A stretch of DNA of 53,920 nt from Bacillus sp. CGMCC 1.16541 (GTDB lineage: Bacteria > Bacillota > Bacilli > Bacillales > Bacillaceae_H): the NCBI RefSeq assembly GCF_003184905.1, contig NZ_KZ821209.1:19072-72991 (forward strand). Direction: 5' to 3'. The position numbers and the translations under genes are program-made. Below, one piece after another: positions 24,919-33,950 of this stretch; positions within the stretch are counted from its first letter, which is position 1; each line of letters starts with the position of its first letter. The notes beneath the pieces were generated by a model. It searched no databases and had not been told where the DNA came from. It saw only the letters and a program-made list of their open reading frames with translations.

Positions 24919-25644
24919 CTAGTTTTCTTTTACATTACAAGAAAATATGCGATAACCTAATAAGTGAGCGAATTTCATGGTGTAGTGTTCATGTTGATCT
25001 AAAATATCATACAATTCATCTGGAACGTCACTAGATAAATAAAATTCAGTTCCGTCTTCTACTTCGTGTTCGTCGACTTCGATGGAAGGGGGAGTTAATA
25101 TAGCAATATCGTTAAAACCAGATTGTTTCAGTTTTTCAACCCATTCTGTTTCTGTTAACAATTGAGGAAATCCATAGAAAGCTTTTAGTTGCTCACAATC
25201 GTCTTTGCTCATTGCCTCATCTCTTACCATTTCAATGGCTAAAAGTATACCATCTGGTTTTAGCACACGTGCGTATTCTTTTAATGAACAATCGAGATTG
25301 GAGAAAATGGAAACAGATTCAGATAAGACAAAGTCAAATGAATGATTATGGAAAGACAAACATTCTGCATTCTCATTTAACGCGGCTAAAGGCAAAGAGA
25401 GGGTTGCGAAGCGTTCATTTGCTTTTTGAATCATAACGGGGTTTTGGTCACATGGCGTTACGTTGCATTCATATTCAGTTGCAATGTAGCTAGATGTTTG
25501 GCCTGTTCCGCAGCCAACATCTAAAATGGAGGCTTCTTTCGAGAGTTGATGTTCTTCTAATAACCATTTTGTTAAAGTTAATCCACCTGGGTGAGCGCCA
25601 CCAACACCAAACAGTGCAAGAAAATCAGTATACGTAAATGTCAA
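24919..25644 (-). CDS. SAM-dependent methyltransferase
   Basis: A 241-aa class I methyltransferase. Motif I ILDVGCGTGQTSSYIA, the acidic strand-2 region CNVTPCDQNP, and the post-motif ARVLKPDGILLAIEM are present. The substrate is unknown. The start is TTG at 25644, with AGGAGG nine bases upstream. It is followed in the same direction by the Gly/Tyr-rich small gene after a 69-base gap. Confidence 0.85.
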   Translation of the reverse strand: MTFTYTDFLALFGVGGAHPGGLTLTKWLLEEHQLSKEASILDVGCGTGQTSSYIATEYECNVTPCDQNPVMIQKANERFATLSLPLAALNENAECLSFHNHSFDFVLSESVSIFSNLDCSLKEYARVLKPDGILLAIEMVRDEAMSKDDCEQLKAFYGFPQLLTETEWVEKLKQSGFNDIAILTPPSIEVDEHEVEDGTEFYLSSDVPDELYDILDQHEHYTMKFAHLLGYRIFSCNVKEN

Positions 25645-25752
25645 AACAATTCCTCCTACTTCTCATTCATTTCTATCTTTAACGTATGAAAAAAGTGATG
25701 AATTTGTTCAACGGCGTATACTAAAAAAGTTTCGGGTATCGAGATTTTTTTG

Positions 25753-25782
25753 TTGCATAAACAACTTACTAACCCTTATAGT
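25753..25782 (+). promoter_or_regulatory. Possible promoter of the MFS gene with an overlapping inverted repeat
   Basis: TTGCAT, 18-base spacer, TATAGT. The -35 overlaps the inverted repeat TTGTTGCATAAACAA (25750-25764), which could be an operator for a MarR/TetR-type repressor. The 25790-25927 leader holds no gene. Confidence 0.4.
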
Positions 25783-25927
25783 AATGAAGGATATAATCAA
25801 ATAATGTCATTTCTGTAGCATAAGGTCATCGTGGTCTAGGCTACATTTGTGCTGCTCACTTTTAATGTTTGCATGAAAACGTGAGGAATATTTAGTCAAA
25901 AGATAGAGATAGATAGGGGGACTATAA

Positions 25928-27133
25928 ATGAAAGAACTACAAAATAAAACGGGACCGCTCATTTTGTTAATGGTGAATATGTTTATCGTTATGACAGGGA
26001 TTGGTCTGATTATTCCAATTATGCCTGCTTATATTGAAGAGTTCGGAGCGAGTGGTCAAACATTAGGGTTACTTGTAGCTGCTTTTGGGTTAACACAGTT
26101 CTTGTTTTCACCATTAGCGGGTGAGCTTTCTGATAAGTATGGGCGTCGCCTCATTATTATTGGAGGGATTGCTGGCTTTTCGTTATCGCAAATCATTTTT
26201 GCATTTGGAACGGAGATGTGGCATCTATATGTATCACGTTTAATTGGGGGTGCATCTGCTGCCTTTATTATTCCACCAATGATGGCGTATGTAGCGGATA
26301 TTACAACAGAAGAAAAGCGTGGTAAAGGAATGGGGCTACTAGGTGCTGCCATGTCGTTAGGATTTGTAATTGGTCCTGGAATCGGAGGGTTCCTAGCTGA
26401 ATTCGGAACGAGAGCGCCGTTTTATGTATCTTCAGCTGTAGCTGCATTTTCAACGGTTATGTCTATTTTGTTTATTCCGGAGACTTTAAGCAAAGAACAG
26501 CAATTATCAGCTCGACAATCTAACAAAAAAAGAGAATCGATTGGAAAGCAAATTGTACGCTCAACGAAAGCTCCATATGCAGTGTTATTGTATCTTGTAT
26601 TTGCAATGAGCTTTGGTTTAGCAAACTTTGAAGCGATTTTTGGATTATATGTAGACCTTAAACATAACTTTACAGCAAAAGATATTGCCATTGTCATTAC
26701 GGTGACAAGTTTAATCGGTGTGTTTATTCAAGGGATTGCCGTTAATGCAATGATTAATAAGTTTGGAGAAAAAGTGGTTGTATATGTTACCCTTTTAGGA
26801 TCTTCTTTAGGATTTATTTTAGCGATCCTAGCTGGAAGCTATATCGGTGTATTTGTGACAACAGTTTTATTCTTTATTATGACATCGTTGTTACGTCCGG
26901 CAGTTAATACACTTCTTTCGAAAATGGCGGGGAATGAACAAGGGTTTGTAGCTGGTATGAACAATGCGTACATGAGCCTTGGGAACATTGCGGGTCCAGC
27001 CTTAGCGGGTGTATTATTTGATGTGAATGTTGAATTTCCATACATGTTAGGCGCACTTGTTCTATTATTAAGCTTCGGTTTAGCTTATAGTTGGGGACGT
27101 AAGCGTGAAGAGGTAAAAGTAAACGCAACATAA
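25928..27133 (+). CDS. MFS multidrug-type transporter (DHA1 family)
   Basis: A 401-aa protein with twelve predicted membrane helices. The motif-A segment GELSDKYGRR between helices 2 and 3, motif C (GFVIGPGIGGFLAEFG) in helix 5 typical of drug:H+ antiporters, and the N-terminal GIGLIIPIMPAYIEEFG place it with NorA/TetA-like exporters. The substrate cannot be predicted. It is preceded by a roughly 280-base leader and followed by a terminator shared with the convergent BASS gene. Confidence 0.88.
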   Translation: MKELQNKTGPLILLMVNMFIVMTGIGLIIPIMPAYIEEFGASGQTLGLLVAAFGLTQFLFSPLAGELSDKYGRRLIIIGGIAGFSLSQIIFAFGTEMWHLYVSRLIGGASAAFIIPPMMAYVADITTEEKRGKGMGLLGAAMSLGFVIGPGIGGFLAEFGTRAPFYVSSAVAAFSTVMSILFIPETLSKEQQLSARQSNKKRESIGKQIVRSTKAPYAVLLYLVFAMSFGLANFEAIFGLYVDLKHNFTAKDIAIVITVTSLIGVFIQGIAVNAMINKFGEKVVVYVTLLGSSLGFILAILAGSYIGVFVTTVLFFIMTSLLRPAVNTLLSKMAGNEQGFVAGMNNAYMSLGNIAGPALAGVLFDVNVEFPYMLGALVLLLSFGLAYSWGRKREEVKVNAT

Positions 27134-27178
27134 AAAGGCGCAAGGAGAGCAAATAAGAGCTTTCCTTGCGTCTTTTTT
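27133..27178. terminator. Bidirectional terminator
   Basis: The arm AAAAGGCGCAAGGAGAGC pairs with GCTTTCCTTGCGTCTTTT over 18 positions; it runs into TTTTTT on plus. Confidence 0.85.
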
Positions 27179-28139
27179 ATTTAGAAATAGTTGTATGGTT
27201 AGTTGTTTCTAATGATTCTTTTCGTTTTCCCCACCATGTCGCAATAAGAGGTCCTGAAATGTTATGCCATACGCTAAAAATGGCGCTTGGGACAGCAGCG
27301 AGTGGAGAGAAGTGAGCGACGGCTAATGCAGCACCTAATCCAGAGTTTTGCATACCAACTTCAATTGATATTGCTTTTTGATCACGGTGATCTAACTTAA
27401 GCATTTTGGCCAATAAATAACCTAAAAGTAGTCCAATAACATTATGCAACACAACGATAGCAAAAATGGTTAATCCGGTTTCAGCAATTTTTTCTGCGTT
27501 CAGTGCCACAACAGCTGAAGCTACGGCAACAATACCAACAACAGATACAAGTGGTAATACGTTGATGCTCTTTTGAACTTGTTTATTAAATAGAGATTGT
27601 ACAATGATGCCTAATACAATTGGAAGGACAATCATTTTTAAAATCGACACGACTAAGGAACTAGCAGATACAGGTAGCCATTGACTAGCAAATAATAAAA
27701 TAAGTGCAGGTGTTAAGATGGGTGCTAATAAGGTTGAAACAGATGTAATGGCTACAGATAAAGCGGTGTTTCCTTTTGCTAAATACGTCATTACATTTGA
27801 AGCAGTACCTCCAGGACAACAACCAACGAGAATAACACCAACAGCAATTTCCGGTGGTAATTGAAACAAAGTAGCCAAACCAAAGGCTGCTAAAGGCATA
27901 ATTGTAAATTGTGCTACGACTCCAATGAATACTGCTTTTGGTATTTTTAAAATTGACTTAAAGTCATCTAATGATAAGGTTAGTCCCATGCCAAACATGA
28001 TGATTCCAAGTAAAAGTGAAATATGTGGACCAATCCATGTAAAGCCGCTTGGAACTAAAAAACTAATGGTTCCAAATAAAATCACCCATAAAGCAAAAGT
28101 ATTTCCTGCGAAGGAACTGATTCTCTCTAATGTTTTCAT
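27177..28139 (-). CDS. Bile acid:sodium symporter (BASS) family transporter
   Basis: A 320-aa membrane protein with nine to ten helices, like YocS of B. subtilis. Family signatures are [36 protein letters not shown] and the crossover [14 protein letters not shown] that forms sodium sites. In bacteria such proteins carry organic anions (for example pantoate or related acids) rather than bile acids; the actual substrate is unknown. AGGGGGA precedes the ATG. Confidence 0.88.
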   Translation of the reverse strand: MKTLERISSFAGNTFALWVILFGTISFLVPSGFTWIGPHISLLLGIIMFGMGLTLSLDDFKSILKIPKAVFIGVVAQFTIMPLAAFGLATLFQLPPEIAVGVILVGCCPGGTASNVMTYLAKGNTALSVAITSVSTLLAPILTPALILLFASQWLPVSASSLVVSILKMIVLPIVLGIIVQSLFNKQVQKSINVLPLVSVVGIVAVASAVVALNAEKIAETGLTIFAIVVLHNVIGLLLGYLLAKMLKLDHRDQKAISIEVGMQNSGLGAALAVAHFSPLAAVPSAIFSVWHNISGPLIATWWGKRKESLETTNHTTISK

Positions 28140-28216
28140 CTGTATGTCCCCCTAAAAAAAGTTATACTTGTCATTATAAATATAATTCTGAATATTTCAA
28201 TATTATTTCAAAGGAA

Positions 28217-28246
28217 ATAAAAAAAAGCTGAGAGTTGATCAGCTTC
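28217..28246 (-). terminator. Terminator of yjiH
   Basis: AAGCTGA/TCAGCTT hairpin with eight to nine T on the minus strand. Confidence 0.85.
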
Positions 28247-28255
28247 TTTTTCTGC

Positions 28256-29617
28256 TTAGAATAAAAAATGTGCAACAATAACAACGATTGGCAATGTAAT
28301 TAATGTACGCTCAATAAAGATAATGACTAAATCTGTAAACTTCACGGGGATTTTAGAGCCTAACAATAAGCCCCCAACCTCTGACATGTAAATTAACTGA
28401 GTAACCGACACACACGCAATCACAAAGCGTGTTAACTCGCTTTCGATGCCACTTCCAATGACAGCAGGTAAGAACATATCCGCAAATCCTACAACCATCG
28501 TTTGCGCTGCATCCGCAGCTTCTGGAACTTGCAACAGAGATAGAATTGGAACAAAAGGAGTACCTAACCATGAGAAGAACGGTGTGTACTCAGCGATAAC
28601 GAGTGCTATTGTCCCGATTGCCATAACAATTGGGACAACGCCCATCCACATATCTAAAATGTTTTTAACGCCGTCTTGAAAAAACGCTTTAACACCAGTA
28701 TTGTTTTTGGCACGATAAACCGCTTGATTAAATCCCCAAGAAAAAGCACTGTGTCCTTGTGGGATTGTTTCGTCTGCTACATTGGTAGCCGCTTGTTCAA
28801 AATACGTATCAGCTTTTCGTGATAAAGGCGGGATACGTGGCATAATAATCGCTGCGACAAACCCAGCTAATAAAATGGTTAAATAGTAAGGAAGAATATA
28901 TGCTTCTAATTTCATATAACTTAAAATAACGATACTGAACGTAATCGATACAACGGAGAATGTTGTCCCAATCACAGCTGCCTCACGTTTGGTGTAATAA
29001 CCATCTTCGTATTGTTTACTTGTCAGAAGGACACCGATTGTTCCGTCTCCTAACCAAGAAGCTAAACAATCAATTGATGAACGACCTGGTAAAGTGAAAA
29101 TAGGTCGCATGAATTTTGTAAATAAGGATCCGCATAATTCCAGTAATCCAAAGTTTAATAATAATGGTAGTAAAAGTCCGGCAAATAAGAAGACAGAAAA
29201 CAAAACCGGAATTAGGTCATACAATAAAAGTCCGCCCGTATTTTCAGACCAAATAGCTTCTGGTCCAACCTTTAAAAGAGCCATAATGATAAAAATTGTT
29301 CCTAAAATACGTGCAATCACCCAAACAGGACTAACGAGTAATAAAGAAGATAAAAACGAGCTGTTTTTAATAAAAGCAGGTTTGATTGCTGATGCAAGTA
29401 TAGTTAATAAAGCTGTGAGTGCAACAATGATAGTCATAATCATTGGTAATTGATCTGCTAATACATTTTGTACACCCTTAGCAAGTATCGCAACCGGTAT
29501 TGTTACTTCTCCTTTATAAGAGATAGGAATCATAAATAATAGAATACCGATTACAGAAGGAATCATAAATGTTAAAACATGTGATTTCGAGTACGACTGT
29601 TCTTTCGCTTGTTTCAA
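28256..29617 (-). CDS. yjiH: YjiH family membrane protein (nucleoside-recognition Gate domains)
   Basis: A membrane protein of about 453 aa with around ten helices. Gate/nucleoside-recognition signatures appear as FTLPGRSSIDCLASWLGDGT and DMFLPAVIGSGIESELTRF. I choose TTG 29617 as start because GAGGTGA is spaced five bases before it; the in-frame ATG 29635 lies upstream of that ribosome site. The family is of unknown substrate, sometimes linked to amino-acid use. The gene is monocistronic with its own terminator. Confidence 0.8.
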   Translation of the reverse strand: MKQAKEQSYSKSHVLTFMIPSVIGILLFMIPISYKGEVTIPVAILAKGVQNVLADQLPMIMTIIVALTALLTILASAIKPAFIKNSSFLSSLLLVSPVWVIARILGTIFIIMALLKVGPEAIWSENTGGLLLYDLIPVLFSVFLFAGLLLPLLLNFGLLELCGSLFTKFMRPIFTLPGRSSIDCLASWLGDGTIGVLLTSKQYEDGYYTKREAAVIGTTFSVVSITFSIVILSYMKLEAYILPYYLTILLAGFVAAIIMPRIPPLSRKADTYFEQAATNVADETIPQGHSAFSWGFNQAVYRAKNNTGVKAFFQDGVKNILDMWMGVVPIVMAIGTIALVIAEYTPFFSWLGTPFVPILSLLQVPEAADAAQTMVVGFADMFLPAVIGSGIESELTRFVIACVSVTQLIYMSEVGGLLLGSKIPVKFTDLVIIFIERTLITLPIVVIVAHFLF

Positions 29618-29639
29618 GATGCTCACCTCAACCATTGCT

Positions 29640-29990
29640 ATGAATTTTTTTACATATTTAAACGTTGTTTTTAATCATACGTAATCATGAAAGAAAAAAC
29701 TTGAAAATATATTTGTATAATTTATGCATATTTTGTATCGTTTGTTCGTTTTAAACGGTATATAGATGTATGTTTAAAAATACAACGTTATAAAAATAAC
29801 ATATTTTCATAGTGAATAAAAATAAAAAGTTAAATTTTAATTTTTATAATAGTGAAATAATTTTGTTTCTTATATATTTATACACTAATCCAAACCTAGA
29901 TTCAATAATGAAACGCTTACAAATTTAGAGGGAGGAAGTATGAAGAGGGTGGAACAGGTGGAAACAAACTCAAGAAAGTAGGTGTATGTG
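29640..29990. other. Very AT-rich intergenic stretch with a 13-codon mini-ORF
   Basis: There is no convincing gene. Near its right end, GGGAGGAAG is followed by ATG 29940 and a 13-codon frame (stop 29979-29981), which could be a leader peptide or chance. Another frame over the same bases contains KKVGVCATALASLSI, resembling a signal-peptide core, but no start codon precedes it. Confidence 0.4.
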
Positions 29991-30091
29991 CAACAGCCCT
30001 TGCCTCTCTATCCATTAGTAGAGCTGGATGAAGAGACAAAGGCTGTTGCAAGCTAAGTCAAACAGGATTTTTTTCCTCCTATTGTCTCAGC
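29991..30091. repeat. Two-hairpin intergenic repeat, copy 1
   Basis: Hairpin 1 pairs CAACAGCC (29991-29998) with GGCTGTTG (30041-30048) and continues inward. Its three C-A mismatches on plus become G-U pairs on minus. Hairpin 2 spans GCTAAGTCAAACAGG...GTCTCAGC (30052-30091). Bases 30033-30091 are homologous to 41940-42000. It lies just past the stop of the minus-strand HSP20 gene. Confidence 0.7.
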
Positions 30092-30108
30092 GTCTTAATG
30101 ATGGGTAA

Positions 30109-30546
30109 TTAATTTTCTTCATCAAATTCAATGGAAATGGTTTGGTCTTGCACATCTTTTTGCAATCGTATTTCAAGTAAACCATTTTTATATTTAGCAG
30201 ATATTTGATCATCGATATAAGGAAATGGAATTCGAATGGTGCGTTGAAACGAGCCGGTGTGACGTTCGCTATTTAGTAATTGTTGTTTAGAAATAGGGTA
30301 GGAATAAGGAATATGGCCATCGATGGTTAACGTACTAGATTCAAGCTTAATCCGTACGTCTTGACTAGATTGTAAGCCGGGAATTTCAATGACAACAATG
30401 CCTTCTGTATCTGTTTGATAAAGGTCAATGTTTGGGAACCGCTTTGGAAGCATACCTTGTAGGTCATTCCAAAAGTGAACGCCTAGCATGTCTTCCACTT
30501 TATCGTGAATTGAGCTCCAGTCAATTTCAGGTGGTTTTTTGCTCAT
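30109..30546 (-). CDS. HSP20/alpha-crystallin family small heat-shock protein
   Basis: A 145-aa protein with an alpha-crystallin domain from about residue 37: NIDLYQTDTEGIVVIEIPGL, SSTLTIDGHI, and the C-terminal strand SAKYKNGLLEIRLQK with the consensus GLLEI. Such proteins hold unfolded clients or, in bacilli, belong to the spore coat (CotM/CotP). GAGGTGAGC-type ribosome site upstream. Its 3' end is followed by the two-hairpin repeat. Confidence 0.88.
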   Translation of the reverse strand: MSKKPPEIDWSSIHDKVEDMLGVHFWNDLQGMLPKRFPNIDLYQTDTEGIVVIEIPGLQSSQDVRIKLESSTLTIDGHIPYSYPISKQQLLNSERHTGSFQRTIRIPFPYIDDQISAKYKNGLLEIRLQKDVQDQTISIEFDEEN

Positions 30547-30761
30547 CTATGCTCACCTCACTTTTTATTCGTTACATTATAATATGAAGTAAAAAGATGA
30601 TTCTGAACTAAAAAGAAGGTGAAGTTAGGTATATATTCATGGTTATTTATTGAGGAAGCGAAAAAAGACGGATTTTCGAGCGTGAAAGAAGGAGTCTTGC
30701 GTGTGAATAAAGTATAATTAGAACAAAGAACATTTTGAAAATACTAGAAAGGATGAATAAA

Positions 30762-31142
30762 ATGACTGAAAAACGAACATCTAGTGGATTCTTATTAAAA
30801 CAGCGAGCATTTTTAAAATTATACATGATTACAATGACAGAGCAAGAACGCTTATACGGATTACGCCTTCTCGATGTATTACGTGATGAATTTCGTCCAT
30901 TTGGCTATAAACCAAATCATTCAGAAGTGTATAAGGCACTGCACGATTTAATTGAAGATGGTGTATTAAAGCAAGTAAAGAAGAAAAAAGAAGGAATGAA
31001 GCTTCAAGAAGTGGTTTATTATAAATTCGCAGACGGTGGAGAAGAAAAAGCAAAAGTATATAAAAAACAATTAAAAGTCGAATTAGAAAGATGTGAATCA
31101 ATGATCCAAAAAGCGATTCGTGATAACTTTGGACAAGTATAA
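30762..31142 (+). CDS. rtp: Replication termination protein Rtp
   Basis: A 126-aa winged-helix dimer protein that binds Ter sites and blocks replication forks in one direction. The segment FLLKQRAFLKLYMITMTEQERLYGLRLLDVL, then FGYKPNHSEVYKALHDLIEDG and KKEGMKLQEVVYYKF, and the C-terminal dimer helix KKQLKVELERCESMI match B. subtilis Rtp closely as I remember it. ATG 30762 is the start (AAAGGATG upstream). By-eye scanning with the B. subtilis Ter consensus found no convincing Ter site in the upstream region. Confidence 0.93.
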   Translation: MTEKRTSSGFLLKQRAFLKLYMITMTEQERLYGLRLLDVLRDEFRPFGYKPNHSEVYKALHDLIEDGVLKQVKKKKEGMKLQEVVYYKFADGGEEKAKVYKKQLKVELERCESMIQKAIRDNFGQV

Positions 31143-31175
31143 AACGCCATTTCACGAAATGTGAATGGCGTTTCT
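31142..31175. terminator. Terminator between rtp and bioY
   Basis: AAACGCCATTTCAC and GTGAATGGCGTTT pair with one bulge, followed by TTTCTTT on plus. Confidence 0.75.
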
Positions 31176-31183
31176 TTGCCTTC

Positions 31184-31768
31184 TTAAACCGACCGATATG
31201 TGTTAGTCGGTGCGTATCGTTTTAGAGCGGTATGTAATCGAGGCAGAATAAATGCAGAGCTTATGGCGACCAGGAGATCTAATGGTATATACAAAAGCAT
31301 CCATGACCATGCCATTATATAATTAAATGCTTCAGGTGCTTCCGCCCAAAAACGTAGAACCACATACATATAATTTGTTCCAATTATGTAATTTAAGAAG
31401 AGACCAGCAAAGCTTGCAAATAAAAAGTGTCGCTTTTTCGGATTTGGAGATTGTTCAATTATCTTTCCACTTATGTAGGCGACGAAAATAAATGAAACAA
31501 TAAACCCGAATGTGGGACTTAGTAATGAACCCACTCCTCCTTTAAATTGAGCAAATATTGGTGCCCCAACTAGGCCTGTAAACATATAAGCCGCCATAGC
31601 GAATGCGCCTAGTCGACTTCCTAACATCCCTCCAGCTAATAAAGCGACTAATAACTGTAAAGTAATCGGAACGCCTCCAATTGTTAAATAAGGAGAGATG
31701 TTGGCTCCTACTGCCATAAATCCAATAAACATTGAACAAATAACTAATTCGTACGTTTTTCCTCTCAT
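31184..31768 (-). CDS. bioY: Biotin transporter S component BioY
   Basis: A 194-aa integral membrane protein with six helices, the substrate-binding component of a biotin ECF transporter. The segments GGVPITLQLLVALLAGGMLGSRLG and AAYMFTGLVGAPIFA are BioY signatures. GGAGG lies six bases before the ATG. No EcfA/T genes are adjacent, as usual in bacilli with a shared energising module. The upstream BirA operator supports biotin repression. Confidence 0.92.
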   Translation of the reverse strand: MRGKTYELVICSMFIGFMAVGANISPYLTIGGVPITLQLLVALLAGGMLGSRLGAFAMAAYMFTGLVGAPIFAQFKGGVGSLLSPTFGFIVSFIFVAYISGKIIEQSPNPKKRHFLFASFAGLFLNYIIGTNYMYVVLRFWAEAPEAFNYIMAWSWMLLYIPLDLLVAISSAFILPRLHTALKRYAPTNTYRSV

Positions 31769-31788
31769 ATTTCTACCTCCTTCTCAAA

Positions 31789-31817
31789 TGTTAACTAAAA
31801 ATATATTTTGGTTAACA
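31789..31817 (-). promoter_or_regulatory. BirA (biotin) operator upstream of bioY
   Basis: Arms TGTTAACT (31789-31796) and GGTTAACA (31810-31817), separated by 13 AT-rich bases, match the Firmicutes BirA box TGTTAAC-N14/15-GTTAACA. It lies about 20-50 bases before the bioY ATG. Confidence 0.85.
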
Positions 31818-32115
31818 TTTAGTGTTGTATTTATTTTTACATGATTAGATTTGTTTGTAAATACAGTTTTAAAATGTATGGGTTGAAAAGAAAGAACGAA
31901 AGATTGTTACTGAATTGGTAAATGAGGGGTTAAAAGTATGATTTTTTGTTGCGAAACTGTAAAAAAACTCGAATAAAAAACATGAAGAGTAGAGCGAATT
32001 AATCATCATTCTTTTGATGATTATGAACTATTTATTACATAATCAATGATTGGTATGATACAACATGAGATAAATATTGGTTAAAAAGGCTTTTATCACT
32101 AAAGGAGTGTTAACT

Positions 32116-32400
32116 GTGAAATCAACAGGTATTGTGAGAAGAATTGATGAATTAGGTCGTGTCGTAATTCCTAAAGAATTAAGAACGATGCTAAGTTTCG
32201 ATAAAGGTGATCCGATTGAAATTTATGTGGATGGAGAGGAAATTATCTTAAAGAAGTACACACCGTACGGAGCTTGTGTGTTAACAGGTGAAGTTTCTCA
32301 TGACAACTTTTCTTTAGGAAACGGGAATGTCGTATTAAGTAAAGAAGGAGCAGAAATGCTTTTAAAAGAATTAGAACAAGCTTTACAAACGAGTAAGTAA
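32116..32400 (+). CDS. AbrB/Abh-family transition-state regulator
   Basis: A 94-aa SpoVT-AbrB DNA-binding protein. The swapped-hairpin domain STGIVRRIDELGRVVIPKELR...DPIEIYVDGEEIILKKY is complete. The C-terminal multimerisation half (ACVLTGEVS...NGNVVLSKEGAEMLLKELEQAL) looks somewhat closer to Abh than to AbrB. GTG 32116 is chosen because AAAGGAGTG precedes it and both AbrB and Abh begin MKSxG. The leader (31900-32115) has a hairpin AATCATCA/TGATGATT and a 12-codon mini-ORF at about 31938. Confidence 0.9.
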   Translation: MKSTGIVRRIDELGRVVIPKELRTMLSFDKGDPIEIYVDGEEIILKKYTPYGACVLTGEVSHDNFSLGNGNVVLSKEGAEMLLKELEQALQTSK

Positions 32401-32404
32401 TAGC

Positions 32405-32456
32405 AAAAGAGAGCTTCACGGTGACTATTAAATCGCTGTGAGGCTCTCTTTTTATT
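32405..32456. terminator. Terminator of the AbrB-like gene (bidirectional)
   Basis: AAAGAGAGC.TCAC / GTGA.GCTCTCTTT with T5 on plus and A4 on the left, so it can also stop the convergent MATE transcript. Confidence 0.85.
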
Positions 32457-33813
32457 AGGAGTTTGCTAACTTGCTATTTTGGCGTTGAACAATGATAAGA
32501 CGGTAACATAGACCAATTGCTCCTAGTGCTAAGCCGACAATGAGTCCAATCCAATAGCCAAATGCTGCGAGTGATGTATAATTTGCTAATGCATAACCGA
32601 GGGGCAAGCCAATAACCCAGTAAGAGATAAGAGCCATCACAAATGTTGTGTTCACATCTTTATATCCTCGTAAGGCACCTTGTATAGGAGCTTGCAAGGC
32701 ATCTGATAGCTGAAAAAAGATAGCATATAATAAAAATTGTGTTGTAAGAGCGAGTACTTGTGCATCAGATGTGTACATGGTAGCTACTTCAGTACGGAAG
32801 AAGTAGAGCCATGCGGCACATAAAAAGGAAATTCCAATGGCCATAGTAATACCGATGTAACTATATTCACGCGCATCTTTAAATCGTTTTGCTCCAGCTT
32901 CGAAACCGACCACAATGGTGAGTGCAATTGAGATGCTAAGAGGAATCATATACAGAAAAGAAGCGAAATTAATGGCTACTTGATGGGCCGCAATCGTAAT
33001 CGTGTCGTAAGCACTCATGAGCAGCGTCACGGCTGCGAAAATGCTTGTTTCAAAGAAAATAGCTAATCCAATTGGAACCCCAATCAGTAAAAGTTCTTTC
33101 CAAGTAGAGAGTGAAACGGTATAAAGTCTTTTGAAAATACGATAGGACGAAAACGGCTCTCGACGGACAATAATCCAAAGGGTAATGATTAATAAGCACC
33201 AGTAGGTAATGGCTGTCGCATAGCCAGCACCGACGCCTCCAAATTGAGGAACGCCAAGCTTTCCGAAGATAAATACATAGTTTAACAACACATTAATTGG
33301 TAAAGAAAGTAACGTAATAAACATCGTTGTACGAGTTTGACCTAATGCATCAATAAAATTACGTAAAACCGTGTAAATGAACAGAGGAACAATTCCAATT
33401 GATAAGGCGATTAAATAGTCTCGAGCAATAAGCGCAACTGTAGGATCAAGACTCATCTTATCTAAAATGGGTTGTAGCACAAAAGAGCCAATAATTAAAA
33501 TCAGGAGTGACATGAAAACTCCAACATACATACCTTGAACAACCGAAAATGGAACGTTCTTGCGATTGTTTGCGCCAATTAGTTGCGCCACAATCGGTGT
33601 AATGCCCATTAAAATACCGCTAAGCCCTGTGAAAACGGGCATCCACAAACTCGACCCAATCGCTACCCCTGCTAGGTTATTTGCGCTTACACGACTCGAC
33701 ATCATCGTGTCAAAAAAGTTCATTGAAAACATACCGAGCTGTGTAATTAAGATAGGTACTAGAATAATTAAGAATTGCTTTACCTTTTCTTGTTTTGTGA
33801 ATGTTTGTTTCAT
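32455..33813 (-). CDS. MATE family efflux transporter
   Basis: A 452-aa membrane protein with twelve helices in two MatE domains (NorM-like). The N-terminus shows LIILVPILITQLGMFSMNFFDTMM and GIVPLFIYTVLRNFIDALGQT; the second half has ALQAPIQGALRGYKDVNTTF, the typical loop. It exports cationic drugs or metabolites using Na+ or H+; the substrate is unknown. GAGGGATAATCA precedes the ATG, and a TATAAT lies near 33855 on the minus strand. Confidence 0.9.
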   Translation of the reverse strand: MKQTFTKQEKVKQFLIILVPILITQLGMFSMNFFDTMMSSRVSANNLAGVAIGSSLWMPVFTGLSGILMGITPIVAQLIGANNRKNVPFSVVQGMYVGVFMSLLILIIGSFVLQPILDKMSLDPTVALIARDYLIALSIGIVPLFIYTVLRNFIDALGQTRTTMFITLLSLPINVLLNYVFIFGKLGVPQFGGVGAGYATAITYWCLLIITLWIIVRREPFSSYRIFKRLYTVSLSTWKELLLIGVPIGLAIFFETSIFAAVTLLMSAYDTITIAAHQVAINFASFLYMIPLSISIALTIVVGFEAGAKRFKDAREYSYIGITMAIGISFLCAAWLYFFRTEVATMYTSDAQVLALTTQFLLYAIFFQLSDALQAPIQGALRGYKDVNTTFVMALISYWVIGLPLGYALANYTSLAAFGYWIGLIVGLALGAIGLCYRLIIVQRQNSKLANS

Positions 33814-33950
33814 TGATTATCCCTCGATCTCAAATCTTTTTTACAATAAGTAGCATTATATCGGAAGTACATGTATTTGTCCTGTGTAACAACCTATTTT
33901 GTGTAAAGAAAAAAATATTGTAAGATAAAGTGTGAAAGGTGGGGTATTAA

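Noticed and set aside
29955-30025. Phr-like or signal-peptide-like peptide (KKVGVCATALASLSI)
   Set aside because: No ATG, GTG or TTG precedes it at a sensible distance, and the same bases form a hairpin whose mismatches fit a minus-strand RNA.
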